Positions 13,002 to 45,000 are shown, numbered from the stretch's first letter. The stretch: DNA of 64,000 nt from Paraspadella gotoi (GCA_051294375.1 CM119265.1:15784564-15848563); one strand, 5' to 3'. Notes: generated by a model not told the origin, from the sequence alone. Numbers and translations are program-made.

Positions 13002-14631
13002 CAAATGCTAAAATAACTCTTTTCTTCCATAGTTGCTGCGACATTGACGAGGAATTGTTGAACAAGCTGATGACGTTGGTGGGAACTTTGCTGTGCGACG
13101 GAGAACTTATGCTTGCCAGGATTTTGAGGAGGAAAGTTCTGGAAAAGTGCGAACTTTGGCAGGTCAGTTTAAAGTCTTTTTGATAATAATCTTTCATAAA
13201 TTAAACAAAGATGGCGATGCACGAATTCACATTTGTGATGTCTAACGCAGATTGAATAAATTTTGAGTAATAACGAGACTTGCTGCAGATTATTTATTAG
13301 ACAAATTCTTCAACTCCCCCCCCCCAAAAAAAATAAAAACAGAAGCACACTACGCCGCAGCCGTTGATCCATTCCTCGTTCACGATGCAACCAAACAAAC
13401 CCGCGACGCTGCTAGACTTTGACGGGAAAGACGTCGCCGAGCAGATGACGCTCTTAGATTCGGGTAAGTTATCCTTGCGACGTCGATGCTCGTTCTTAGA
13501 GTAAGAATTGCTAAACGCATCGTCCCTCCGATTCCAGAACTGTTCCAAAAGATCGAGCTCCCCGAAGTGCTGTTGTGGGCAGAGAAGCAGTCCGAAGAGC
13601 TGAGTCCCAACCTTTCCAAGTTCACGGAGCACTTCAACAACATGTCCTACTGGGTGAGGTCGATTATCCTCACACAAACGGACGCGAAGATTCGGGAAAA
13701 GTACATGATGAGATTCATCAAGATCATGAAGGTGAGTCGATTTCTAGTTGTTAACTTGTTTCTTCTGTGCGAATTTCGCAATCAGTTTAGCCTTTGTGCT
13801 GACATCTATTGGGAAAGCAACTTTGAAGATTAAAAAGGACATCGCCTAAATTTTTCACTCGGAGAATTAGGATTTTGATATTGATAAACTTTTTTTTTCA
13901 GCATCTTCGCATTTTGAATAACTTCAACTCGTTTTTGGCGTTGTTGTCGGCTCTGGATTCGGCTCCAATAAGACGCCTAGAGTGGCCGAAACAAGTCACC
14001 GAGGTTCGATTTTTTTTTATTTAAGGAATTCGAAAAAAATTATCAAATTCTAATTATCCATTTTTCTTCACAGAAACTTCGCGAACACAGTGAACTCATC
14101 GATTCGACGTCGTCTTTCCGAACGTATCGTCAAGCGTTGGCGGAAACTGAGCCCCCGGCTATTCCCTACATGTGAGTGAATGAATTTTGACAGTACTATT
14201 TGTGTGAACATCAAAGTTTAGTTTAATTATCTCGCACACATCACTTTCCAGCGGCCTCGTTTTACAAGATCTCACATTCGTTCACATCGGAAACCAGGAC
14301 TTCTTACCGGAAACGAGCGATGGTTAGTGTTTATATTTTTAAAATTAATTGATAATACAGTACTTTTGTGCCGAATCTACAGATGAATTTTTATATGAAA
14401 TTTTTTATATCAGTTCCCCCGGACGCCCGATGCGTGAACTTCGCCAAGAGGTGGCAGCAGTTCAACATCCTCGACAACATGCGCCGCTTCAAACAGTCGC
14501 ACTACGACGACGTGAAAAAGAACGAAAGGATGTGCGCCTTCTTCAACTCCTTCCAAGACTTTCTCGACGAGGAGCAACTCTGGCACATATCGGAGACGAT
14601 CAAGCCGAGAGGCGGGAAAAAACTCGCTTGA
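3..14631 (+). CDS. RAPGEF1: C3G-type Rap guanine nucleotide exchange factor (5' partial)
   Basis: Sixteen exons are visible: 3-178, 253-1447, 1861-2037, 2962-3247, 3758-3820, 3902-3945, 5530-6396, 6588-6700, 7637-7774, 13033-13162, 13343-13463, 13538-13731, 13902-14003, 14074-14171, 14252-14322 and 14414-14631. Phases agree at every junction, giving at least 1330 residues. The long N-terminal part is Ser/Pro/Gln-rich. It carries PLLPPK (about 92-107), PPIPPK (941-958), PPLPPK (3220-3237) and PQLPKK (6075-6092), which fit the PxLPxK signature of CRK SH3 ligands typical of C3G. Exons 8-10 encode the RasGEF-N (REM) domain (RGGTVDTLVVHAT, EAFLTTYRTF). Exons 11-16 encode the CDC25-homology catalytic domain (LLDFD, EHFNNMSYWV, FNSFLALLSALDSAP, YIGLVLQDLTFVHIGN). 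In known animals C3G activates Rap1 downstream of CRK at adhesion sites. Exon 5 uses the in-phase acceptor at 3757 and is the least certain exon. Intron 9 (7775-13032) contains an antisense gene. Confidence 0.9.
2508..2606. repeat. (TC)n microsatellite in C3G intron 3
   Basis: About 95 bases of TC dinucleotide repeat with a few interruptions. It lies in the 924-base intron between C3G exons 3 and 4. Long open frames over it in either direction are low-complexity artefacts (Ser-Leu or Arg-Glu runs). Confidence 0.97.
2823..2950. repeat. (AATAAATT)n and (ATCA)n simple repeats beside C3G exon 4
   Basis: A compound AT-rich repeat, AATAAATTAATAA-type and then ATCA tetranucleotides, ends about 10 bases before the acceptor of C3G exon 4. 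It sits where a branch point and pyrimidine tract would normally be. Confidence 0.95.
7456..7628 (+). repeat. (TC)n microsatellite immediately upstream of C3G exon 9
   Basis: Roughly 170 bases of almost pure TC repeat, ending eight bases before exon 9 (7637) and acting as its pyrimidine tract. A (GA)n tract follows the same exon at 7796-7884, so the two tracts are reverse complements in the transcript. Confidence 0.97.
7796..7884 (+). repeat. (GA)n microsatellite just downstream of C3G exon 9
   Basis: About 90 bases of GA repeat starting about 20 bases after the exon 9 donor at 7775. It is complementary to the (TC)n tract at 7456-7628 on the other side of the same exon. Confidence 0.97.
8757..12553 (-). 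CDS. Tubulin tyrosine ligase-like protein, TTLL10 type, nested in C3G intron 9
   Basis: Fourteen minus-strand exons: 12553-12464, 12398-12135, 11971-11812, 11722-11556, 11434-11027, 10747-10659, 10553-10427, 10293-9964, 9848-9698, 9616-9494, 9393-9308, 9218-9117, 9042-8924 and 8832-8757. They give about 763 residues, and all phases match. The TTL/ATP-grasp core is clear: WICKPGNENCGRGIFL then VHSLDEF, IIQRYITRPLLLDGRKADIR, MSHLTNQ.VQ..HPDY, and ILGFDFLIDDRLNVWLIE followed by ANVNPSLATNN. These match the TTLL10 branch, whose members modify tubulin or other proteins with glycine; substrate here is inferred only. Exon 8 carries a basic insert (SRTRKPP...RRRRSSSRGRRK) and an N gap at 10049-10070. 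Its donor is uncertain: the AGG/GTTTGG site at 9963 keeps phase. A TTTATT (AATAAA on the minus strand) lies at 8743-8748. The whole gene sits antisense inside one C3G intron. Confidence 0.88.
10049..10070. other. Assembly gap (22 N)
   Basis: Twenty-two undetermined bases interrupt exon 8 of the antisense TTLL-like gene. The flanks are GC-rich and code on the minus strand, and one open frame continues across the gap, so the gap length may be close to true. Confidence 0.99.
10907..11005. repeat. (TTTC)n tetranucleotide repeat in a TTLL intron
   Basis: About 25 units of TTTC lie in the intron between exons 5 and 6 of the antisense TTLL gene. On that strand the run reads (GAAA)n and begins about 20 bases after the donor at 11026. 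Confidence 0.97.
12037..12102. repeat. (TTCC)n repeat in a TTLL intron
   Basis: A short run of TTCC units (AAGG on the coding minus strand) in the intron between TTLL exons 2 and 3. Confidence 0.95.
12951..12999 (+). repeat. (GA)n microsatellite upstream of C3G exon 10
   Basis: About 48 bases of pure GA repeat, some 30 bases upstream of the C3G exon 10 acceptor at 13031-13032. Confidence 0.97.
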
Positions 14632-15754
14632 TCATCTTCCCCGAAATTTCCCGTCGACTAACTGCAACATCTCGATCCGCCATGGCCCACCGATCGAGAC
14701 TCCAACCGCGCTGGCGACTAATTTCTCCACTCGGTCGCTTCATTTTCTTCCCCACGAAACTTTTTTTCGCCAGTATTTGTTTTTCATTTTCTCTCAACTA
14801 TTTTTTCGTTAACTTTTTTGGCCTCTTTTGTTTTTCGTTAATCTGGAAACGTTTCTTTAATTTTGTTAATTTAATCGTGATTGTATTGAGATATTATTAT
14901 AATTATTAATTTTATTTTATTGCGTTCACCGATAAAAAAAAAGATATATATTAAAAATTACTCGAATGAATTGTGCCATGAATTGTCGTATGAACGACTT
15001 CACCACAAGCAGCTTGTAACCGATCCTCTTTTGCATTTCAGTTGTACATTTGAACATTAAAGAAAAAATAGATTGATCGTTATTTTGTCGTAATGAATGT
15101 AAATTTTTGGTAACTTATTTTGATCCCATTGTTTGCAATGACCAAAAAATAGAAGAAATAGATCATCTACTCCTGAAATCATTGATTTTTAAATCCGTAG
15201 GACACGAGTTTAAACAACCTTGACAGTCAGTTTTGCACTATCATGCCGTGAAAGAGTCATCCAGATTGAGCATTACGAAATGTTCACTTGAATATCGATT
15301 TAGAAAATATTATCCACTAATGAGCAATGGAATTACGAATTAGGAATTCCGTTACGCTTATAATGAAAACTACTTACAGGTGACGACGAAGGATATGAAG
15401 GCAAAATTTATTTTTTTTTTTTTTGCCGAAATGAATTGTTTTGTGTACGTGAAAGTGACGACGTGACGTATATGAGTATCGCGTACGTGACAGTGACTAA
15501 TAAACAATATTGCCAATAACTGCTAATAACTGTCTTTAGAAATTCGAACAGTTACGGAAACAAACTTTCCCAATGAAACCACGTCTGATGCGGGCGCCTT
15601 GTTGTGTGAGTCAAACCAATTTGAAAAACTGAATGAAGACGACAGAAATCTAAAAGAAAATCAAAGAACCAAACGTAAATTTTAAAATATATAAAACCAA
15701 AAAAATAAAGAAGAACGCAACCGTTGTTGGGATATACTTCCTTTGGCCGAGGAT
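14632..15754. other. C3G 3' flank and upstream region of the lectin-receptor gene
   Basis: No convincing gene. The first few hundred bases are the likely C3G 3' UTR (T-rich, with an ATTAAA-like stretch near 15055). A possible small exon at 15540-15605 (acceptor CTTTAG, donor TGTGAG) is open and could join the lectin gene in phase, but a signal-peptide exon at 15755 explains that gene better. Confidence 0.6.
15445..15497. promoter_or_regulatory. TGACGT/ACGTGA-rich block upstream of the lectin-receptor gene
   Basis: Two copies of GTACGTGA(A/C)AGTGAC occur at 15445-15459 and 15483-15497, with further TGACG and ACGTGACGTA words between them. Such words resemble CRE/ATF and bHLH sites. The block lies about 260 bases upstream of the proposed start codon at 15755. 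A promoter role is inference from position only. Confidence 0.3.
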
Positions 15755-16172
15755 ATGTTGATCTGGTTCTATCTTATGGCTATTGGTAAACAAAAAAAGA
15801 TAATTTATAGACACCTTCACGCCGGTTTTCTCTTATTTTTAATCTGTAGGTTTATAATATATTGAATTAATGAATAATTACTATACTAGTTAGTTCATAG
15901 GTTAATCCGCCGGTGAGGGGTACCCAAATTGTCATGGAATCGAATTACTATATTAACATAAATCATAAGCTCGACCGTACCCATTTTAAGGAGCAACTCG
16001 CGCGGTGCCGTACTTCCGGTTGCACACAGAGGAGGTGACGTGGGATCACGCAAAAAGAATCTGCGCCAAAGAAGGCGGTATTTTGCCGGAACTGGGGGAA
16101 GCCGTCGATAAGACGGTTCAACTGTTCGCCGAAAAGGGATCTTTGTGGGTCGGCGCCGAGAGGACCGCCTGT

Positions 16173-16238
<66 letters not shown>

Positions 16239-18049
16239 GCAGTAAATTACTCCTAAATTTTTCCCCTTTATAATCCGTATATTTTCGTCAGACTCTAACA
16301 ACGGTCATTGGCATTGGAATTCTGGCCGCAATGTTTCTTTCATCCGACGATCTCTGATCAAAAGTTCCGATCCAAAAGTCAAAATTCGCGGATGCCTCAC
16401 TCTCTCGGGGATTCACTTCAAGGAGACCTACTGTGAATTCGCTTATAAATTTTTTTGTCAAGTTCCTTCAGGTAAGCAATATTATGGAGGACGCTTTAGG
16501 TTATATTCCGTTTTTGGAACCAAATGTCTACTTAATAAAGCCAAGCCAAGCCAATAATTGAAAATTCGGACTCTTTTATCTCCCTGCGAAATTGTTTTCT
16601 TTGTAGAGACTTGCGTGGATTCATTGAAGTATTCCGTCACTTTAAAAACAGGAGACTCGACCACGGAAAAGTTAAAGTCCCTAAACACAGGTTAGTATTA
16701 TTCGTGGAGACGTCGCGCCATTTGCGTTCAAAATCATTTTCATCCCCCACTTGACTTTTCTAGAAAACATGGATCGAACTCACTCTCCCGGAAACGCAGT
16801 CTTCGATTTGACCGGCGTCGTTGGGGGAGTCAGAACTTCTTGCGTTTTCGACACAGAGTCTAAATACCTAATGGGAACACAGGTCGTTTTTTATCCTTCT
16901 AGTTTAAAGCCTATAATGCCGTCAATAACAAAATAACAACGAAAATAAAAAAAACTTAAAACAATGACCTTTTTTGTATCAGACTTTCAGCGACTCCTGC
17001 CCATGGCTCGGTCGCCTGACATCTCTTCGCATCACCATGACTAACATCGACATCTGGTATTTGGAAGCGGTGACGGTGACGGCGCCGCGAAGAGGACCCG
17101 GCGCCGCCGAGACGATCACTAAAAGCGTTGACGCCTGGCTCGGCGCCGTCGATCGGACTCACGGTGAAAGAGGCGAAATAATCTGATTTTCGTAGTAACT
17201 TTATTTTCAACCTGGGAAAATATTTAAAATGCCAACGGTGTATCGGAATGCATGATGCTCAATAAAATCTACTAAGTAAATTCATTAATTTAATTTTAAA
17301 GGCTAATGAATGTGCTCCATGCGTAGCATAAGTATCTGTGAAAAACAATTATTTCGGCAAAACTTACTTGTTTTCACTTTCAGCAATCTGGCCGGTTTTG
17401 GGTCCGTGGACATCGACGGTCGTTGTAGATCTGCAACAAGATCGTGACACAACAGATCCAAGTGCGATCATCAGACGTTTGAGTATCATACTAACCTTTA
17501 ACCTGTCCAATTGACCAGTGACCACATATTTTCTATTATTTCTCAGAACCGCTAGAAATTCGACATCCGACTTGGAACGCGACGTCGATTTCCGTCGTCG
17601 GATTCTTAATCGTCCTCATCGTCGTCCTGATCATCATCATCGTCGTTCTATCATTGTGCTGGCGGCGGGAAAAGTCGGGTGAGATAGCGAGGGTCACATT
17701 CAAAAAAATTGCGTTGCGGGATGGAATTTTGAAGAGACGGGCATCGTCGACATTAACCCTGATCACTAATTCAAATTAAAAGTTAACAACTTTTTTTTTC
17801 CAAGAATTCCAAACTGCACCACGCCCCCAATCTGTTCCAACGCCGGAGGCCTTTGCCCAACGAACCTACGGCATGGGGGACGTCGCCGCCGACTCGTCTT
17901 ACATCCCAATGGGATTTTGCAAGAGAGACTCCGCCATCTACGAGGAACCGGGCCCAGGAAGTCGTCGGGACAGAGGGGCTGACGGATACCCGGTCGTCGA
18001 CGAAGACGACTATTTGAAGCCAGTTTCTGTCGGAAACGCGCGACCTTAG
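15755..18049 (+). CDS. Predicted type I receptor: C-type lectin domain + PLAT-like domain + TM + tyrosine-motif tail
   Basis: Nine exons: 15755-15785, 15991-16170, 16292-16471, 16607-16690, 16764-16882, 16983-17163, 17384-17461, 17547-17678 and 17805-18049 (409 residues, all phases consistent). Exon 1 gives a short signal peptide (MLIWFYLMAIGATRA). Residues of about 16-130 form a C-type lectin-like domain (TWDHAKRICAKEGG, LWVGAER, closing Cys pattern GC...YCEFAYKFFC). Exons 4-6 resemble a PLAT/LH2 beta-sandwich (YSVTLKTGDS, VFDLTGVVGG, LGRLTSLRITM, IWYLEAVTV). Exon 8 encodes a long Val/Ile membrane span followed by CWRREK. The last exon is a short cytoplasmic tail with five tyrosines in motif-like settings: YGMG, YIPM, YEEP, YPVV and YLKP. 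YIPM fits the pYxxM PI3-kinase SH2 motif. The start exon is the least certain part. Repeated AATAAA words follow near 18111. Ligand unknown. Confidence 0.78.
16174..16238 (+). repeat. (GA)n microsatellite after a lectin-gene donor site
   Basis: GA repeat with one short interruption, starting three bases after the exon 2 donor (GTGAGG) at 16171 of the lectin-receptor gene. It fills about half of a 121-base intron. Confidence 0.96.
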
Positions 18050-18843
18050 ATTGGCGTCTTCTTTAAAAAACTCTTTAGATCTTTCAATTTTGTATTTTTT
18101 TTCGCACTTGAAATAAACATTTTAAACATGAATAAAACTATACCAGAAATTTTAAATGACGACAAACCTTCGTTTATTTGATTGAGACGCTGCTAAAGAA
18201 GCTTGGCATCGTGCCAAAAGTTTTCGTGCGCAACAAAATAGGAAAGATGGACGGAGTCAATGAAAGTAAAAGAAAAACTAAATAGAGGTTTTTATGAAGA
18301 AGTTTATAGTATGCCATAAAATATGTCGGCAAAATATTTATTAGTTTTTAATAGCTGTAAACTAAATGAAGTAATATTTAGTAGAACATTTTGTTTTCAT
18401 CTCACCATAAATAAGCAATACAAACTAATAATTTTTTTACAATGTAATTTAAAGTCATTAACTAATAATTTATGATTGTAATTTTTTAAATTTTTTGTAA
18501 ATGACTTATTCCGACTGCTGTGTTTCGCCACGACTTCGTAGTCAGTCGTTCGATCTCTCTCGATCTCGCGACTCCTTCGTTGCAAAGATGTTTTCGAGGA
18601 TTAATTTTTTTTTGTTTGGTCAGAAAATAATTAAAATTTTGGAACGAATTCATCTTGCCTCGAGCGAATTTTCTTAAATCAGGCAGTACGGGCGAATATT
18701 TATTTTTAATTCGAATTAGTCACTTATTTTTCGCAATTGCTTCGAAATTTAAGTATCTCATTTCTCGCTGTAAATTAAGAAATGTTTCTTGTCAAAAATT
18801 CGGTTTTACTTCCCGACTCGGTATAAAATTACGCCGTTGGGAG
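18050..18843. other. Spacer between lectin-receptor gene and Cys-rich secreted gene
   Basis: AT-rich spacer of about 790 bases. It starts with the AATAAA-containing 3' end of the upstream gene. No open frame with codon character, RNA gene or repeat was recognised. A TATAAAA at 18822-18828 is too close to the next ATG to be its TATA box. Confidence 0.6.
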
Positions 18844-21800
18844 ATGACTTCGATCCGTCGGATACTCGTCATCGTTATTGTCGTCGGCGCAACAAGATGC
18901 GCCACCTCGATCGCAATTAACGACATAAATGGGGCTAACGTCAGCCACCTACACTCTCCGAACGACACCCGATTCCAGGACTTGAACAACAACTTTCTTA
19001 ACATCGGCGACAACGGGATCGTCAGACGCGGCGCCGATCACCATGGCGACAGCGATTTCAACCACGGCTCCAACGGCGGCTCGCACGGCGGCTCCAACGG
19101 CGGCGGTGGAGCTAACTTGAACAAAGGATGGGTCAGTGAGGGAGGTTTTCAAAACGCGATCGATGGAGCGATGCAAGGATCGGGGCTGGAGTCGTCGACC
19201 GTCAGTCACGATGTTGATTTCGTCAACGGTCAATTCGTCAACGACCGAAACGAAAGCAGCATGAACGTCAGCGCCGACGCAACCGGCGGAGGCGGCGGAG
19301 GAGGTCAAACTCGTCGCGACCTCGACTTCGTCAATGGGCGTTTGCTCACCGACGCTATCGAGAATCGCCTTCTTCATAAATCGATTCCTTTGAGCAAAAG
19401 AGATTTGGATTTCGTCAACGGGAGACTCTTGACCGATGCCAATGAGACGCACGTGGCGGAAAAGTCGCCGTCGGGATTTTTCGACAAAACCCGATACGAC
19501 TTTTTAGGGAAAAAAAAGCGAAGACGTCGGGATCTGGTGACACCGGAGTCGGCGAGTTGGAATGTCGATTCCCTGGATATCGATCATGACGTGGACCGTG
19601 ATGGTGACAGCGTGATGAGTGGTCACCTTCACCACGACGGAGATACTGACCCTGACAACGTAAATCATGCCAATCACTTGAACAGAGGAGAAGATACCGT
19701 GGACCACGGCGGCCAAGCGAATCACGGAATCCATGGAGAACAAAAAACGAAACATCGACACCAAATTAACAAAAGGCAAACGGACATTCGAGGTGGAAAC
19801 GGATTTGGTAGCGCGTTCGATAAATCGAACGGTCGGTCGCCAGTCAACGGGATGTCGCAGACTCAGTTCGCGGGTAATGGCGTTTTTCGAAGTTTGTGGC
19901 AATTTTAAATAGTATTAATTGCTGTGATCTTTTTAACAGTGTGTCCTCAGGGATGCGCCCAACAAGTGTGTCGAGCGGATTTGGGATGTTCCAAGTGTCG
20001 CGACGGACTTTTTTTGTTATTTCAATCCAGGTTTGACTTTGACTTAGTAGTATATACTATATTATAGCCACGATAAGAAAAAAAATAACAAAAGGGATAC
20101 ATTCTGCCATTGACGAAAGATTTGTTTTCGCATTGCAGAACGTCGCAAAACAACGACCTTCGAAATTTTTACAATTTACTGCCTCTAAATTTGGCATCCA
20201 ATGACACAACTTACATTCGTAATGCTACTCAAGATCGCAAAGGCGAGAAATACATTTTTTAAACAAATTACAAATCTGATATTGATGTCGCCTCAATGTG
20301 TAGTAGAAAAACCTATCACTCATTTCCTTTCATTTTAGTAAACAAGCGCCAGCTTTCAAACAGTTACGGTGGCTACAATGGATACAATTATCAAAACAGA
20401 TATAATTACAATGGATACGGCGCTAACTACCCCATTAATCGATATAACGAGTACGAATATTCTGGAAAGAACACTCCTCAATATTACAATGGATATCAAA
20501 GGCCGGGTAACACGAGAGAAAGAAGACAGACATAGGAAAAATGGCAAATTCAAAAACGCATTAATTTGATTCCTTACGACAAAACAGGAAATAATTACAG
20601 AACCTCTTTCTTTAATCCGCTTTATCCCGGATTTGCCGGTGGCGGCGCCAACGATCAACACCAAACAAAAGACGGCGCGAGAACTTTGTTGACTCCCCAA
20701 ATCGACGTCGGGTTTTATCCCAGGTTTAGACAAGATCATTAGTTTAATGACGTGTGAAATAATATATTTATTATACTTTTTTTTTAGGTTAACCTTGGGT
20801 CAATGCGTCACCGCTTGCCCGATCGGATTTTATACCTACGACAACGTTTGTTTTCGTAAGTTATTGGCAATAATATTGCTGATCTCTGTCAAGCACTGTT
20901 TGTTTTATATAAAGAGTTACGAAGTGTAACAAATAATATTATCTTACGAAGGCTGCAGCCAGTATTGCCTCCGCTGCACGCGCTTGGAGGACTGTCAGGA
21001 GTGTCAACCGCCTTTTCGTCCGGTCAATCAAGTTGGTCATGTCGACTGCTCGTTGACTGACGGCAAAGGTGGAAACCTTTACAACGCTTACGGTCTCCCG
21101 ATACAAACAGGTATTTGATAACATCAACCAAGGTATGTCTACAGTCTACAGTCTTCAGTAAATGAAGCTATATAATCCGAAAAAAATCCTGGAGCTCCTA
21201 TTGTAACAACGAATTACAGATTATCACGTTTTAACAATTTATTCCTAAATCACCATAGCTATTGGCTCTCCGCAAAGTCACGTCGGAACCGCGAGTTGCA
21301 ACGACATCTTCTGCGAGCGTTGCGCTGCCGATTCTCGCACGTGCGCCAAATGTGTTCCACCATATCAACTCGTGCGTAGGCGGAGCGGTGACTTTCAATG
21401 CGTGAAACGTGAGTTTTTCTCAATTTAATATAGATTTTAAAATATATATTTCAAACTTTTTTCTAGATTTAAATGAATAAACGATGTATATATTATATAT
21501 ATATACATACAATATCATGCATTACCTACAAATACAGTATGTACTCTGTAATTATTAGTTTTAAATTAAAGCAAACGATAACTTTTTATGTACGTACGTC
21601 CAAGGAAAAGAAGTGGCGATAGACAGGGGTTGCCTAATTCCCCGATGTCTTCTCTGCAACCCGTTTAACAACCGGGACTGTGTCAGATGTGTAGAAGGTA
21701 TGGACATAACGATGTAGGATTCTGCATATGTTTAAACAAATACGAAGTGGAGCTAAAAGATATCTTGTAAACTTAAACGTTTATTTTTTTATGAATTTTT

Positions 21801-22209
21801 TTCTTTGTTTCGAAAAGGATTCTCCCGCGCTCTTCAGAACTCGATGACTGTCTGCGTCCAGTCAACTCAACTACCGCAGCAGCATCAGCGTCAGACGACG
21901 GACGACGCGGCTTTAAATGGCAACGTCTTCGCAGTGTCCGCCGCCCTCTCGCCCGCTAATCCTAAATCGGAAGTTACCATGGGAGTCACGCGAAACGCTT
22001 GCAACATTCCCAACTGCGCGACGTGCAACGGACAGGAGCAATGCCTCTCTTGCGCGGCACCGTTGTTTCTCGACCGTAAACGGGCGCGGATCGAAGCATG
22101 CGTGACGCGTGAGGCCTGTTCCCCGGGCAGTGTCGCTATTTCGGAAGGAGAGCGACGCATTTGCGTCGACGTCTCTTCTAGCGGCGCCAGAAGAGTCAGA
22201 CTTGGGTGA
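18844..22209 (+). CDS. Secreted protein with dibasic-bounded repeats and furin-like Cys-rich repeats
   Basis: Ten exons: 18844-19873, 19940-20030, 20139-20218, 20339-20506, 20588-20723, 20788-20855, 20952-21110, 21259-21408, 21605-21697 and 21818-22209 (788 residues). The start is the first ATG giving a signal peptide (MTSIRRILVIVIVVGATRC). The first exon encodes a Gly/Asn/Asp/His-rich region with three copies of a DxDFVNGxxxxD motif (nt 19210, 19318, 19402). The last two are preceded by RR and KR, as in processed precursors. A KKKRRRR cluster lies at about 19510. Exon 4 is Tyr/Asn/Gly-rich (GYNGYNYQNRYNYNG). From exon 6 on, CxxC-type furin-like repeats dominate (CSQYCLRCTRLEDCQEC, CNDIFCERCAADSRTCAKC, CLIPRCLLCNPFNNRDCVRC, CNIPNCATCNGQEQCLSC), as in R-spondins and growth-factor receptor ectodomains. 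No TM segment follows. Exon 3 could instead end at a GC donor 24 bases further on. Function unknown. Confidence 0.75.
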
Positions 22210-23585
22210 ATGGGTCATGACTAATGGTGCTGGTGTCTTCCACAGGGCTTTGGCGTATATTTATTCTACTTTTCTGGTCGAAATCCAAATTCTTTCACGT
22301 TCTTATTACTACTATATACTCAGTATAAAATTGGTACAACCAATATAAAAATTATTCATTCATACAATTAGCAACATATTCTTTAGATATGTCAGACAAC
22401 CTTCCTTATTTAACTGTTTATATTTGAACTCATGATGAAAAAAATGAACTTTTGGTCATCATGATCAAAATCGAATACTGACATACGTATACATATGTTA
22501 TTACGTATGTTATTACATACATATTACAAAAGCAGAACAATTTACTTTTTGGCAAATAACATCACGCTCATCATGATTAATTACGAGAAAAGGATTGGAA
22601 AGAGTAAAAAGAGAGAGAAATAACTACGTAGAAAGAGAAAAGAGAGAAAATACTTAACAGGAAAAAAATATCTAAAGCGGAAAAGGCGAGTGGTAAAGAT
22701 AGGCCATAGGCATAGGAGAAAATTAAAAAACCTAAGAATTAACTAGGGGTTTTATCATGATTAAATTTTTACCTCTGCCCTCTGCTAATTTCTCGACTTT
22801 TAGTATTACTAATATTAGAAAAAAAAATAAAAATGCCAATAATATTAGGTGTGTAATCTGGATGGAAAAATATAGCCAACGCAAAGCGGTTAAGTGATGT
22901 AATACACTAATACAATTTAGCAATCCGTATTCTTACGGAAATAGTAAATACACTCTAAGACGCATAATGCTCAACAATTTAGTGACTTTTTGTCAGTATT
23001 TTAACAATTGTATAAACAGAGGTTTAAGGCACCTAACAGCTACATTAAAGGAGCCAGGAATCGTTTACCCAGTTACTAACACATGATTAATAATAAAGAA
23101 ACCTTGTAAACTAACTAAAGATACGATTAAAGCTTTTTTTGAATATTGATAAAATTCTTCGTCGTGCGTCTTCTCATAATTCAAACGACACACAAACATG
23201 AAAAAACTACTTTTTGATGGACATGACTAGTATTCTCTAATAGTAAAATATTAAATTTGTAAGTAAGGCTCTTGATGTTAATCTTACACATTACATGCAA
23301 CGTCGGATAAACGTAAAGCTAACACAAAAATGATTTTGATCTCATGATTGAAGGCAAAACAAAAATATTTATCTGGTCCGATAGAGTCTGGGGGAAAGAA
23401 ACATCGATTGAAAACCCAACTGCAAATAAACAAAATGTCGGCGTCACGGAAATGCCGAAAGCACGCACGCAGTGTCAGGCGCGCGCGTACGCGTCCGTGA
23501 CGCTTACGTGACGCACTCGTGCCACACGCGGATCAGAAAAACAAGTGAACGTGACGATTACATTTTTTTCCCAAAGAGGGCGAGA
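22210..23585. other. Convergent AT-rich spacer
   Basis: This lies between the 3' ends of the Cys-rich gene (+) and the extended synaptotagmin (-). It is AT-rich with scattered TACGTA and ATAC words. No gene was recognised. The right end (23459-23530) is a short CpG-rich stretch with TGACG/ACGTGACG words, which would be 3' UTR or 3' flank of the synaptotagmin. Confidence 0.6.
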
Positions 23586-44317
<20,732 letters not shown>

Positions 44318-45000
44318 GATGGGAGTAAAAATAATTGTAGTTAGTCAGTTTTTAAATTTGTTTTTTCTTGACCATTTTTCATTTGTCTACAAAAAACTCT
44401 TCAACAGTAATCTTTTAGAGCTGCTACGTCATGAAGACCCAATTGCGGAGAAGAGAAGCGTAGGAAGGAATTTCTCAAGAAAACCAGAGCCAGCAAAGTA
44501 ATCGGATCGGCAAATGAGTTAAAACGATACATACGAAACAGCTTTCTCCACTTAACAAGTAAACATTTCTTTTTCATTACATTGTTGCAACAAGTTGCCA
44601 CAAATAAAATCCAAACTTAGTTAAACAATCAAAAATATTTCTAATCGTAACTTAACTTAAAACAAAAATTATAATAATAAATATGGAACGGTGAAATTGT
44701 AAATATATATATATATTGCGTAATCCTAGCTCGTTAGAACCTCGGTACTTTATTACGTTAACTTTAATTGCGAAGTTTCAGCCATGTGACGTGTACATAA
44801 AACTATTTCGTTTTAATAAATAATTGAAAAAGATTTCTCGATTACGGGGAAATCGGTCGAAAACCTGTTTTTTTTTAGCTGTTCGTGCATTAATTAAAGC
44901 GAAAGGTGGGCTCGACTGGTCCGGTCACGAATCTCAATCGCTCGAGTCGAGCAGTGAGAATGAGAACCAAGATTGGGAAAGAATGTATTCGATTCGAATT

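Noticed and set aside
14349-14909. Alternative frame over the last C3G exon
   Set aside because: Out of phase with the catalytic domain, which is well matched in the other frame (14414-14631).
15540-15605. Possible 5' exon of the lectin-receptor gene
   Set aside because: It splices in phase, but has no start codon or signal peptide. The exon at 15755 supplies both and also fits in phase.
18822-18828. TATAAAA just upstream of the Cys-rich secreted gene
   Set aside because: It is only 16 bases before the ATG that starts the signal peptide, so transcription from it would begin inside the coding sequence.
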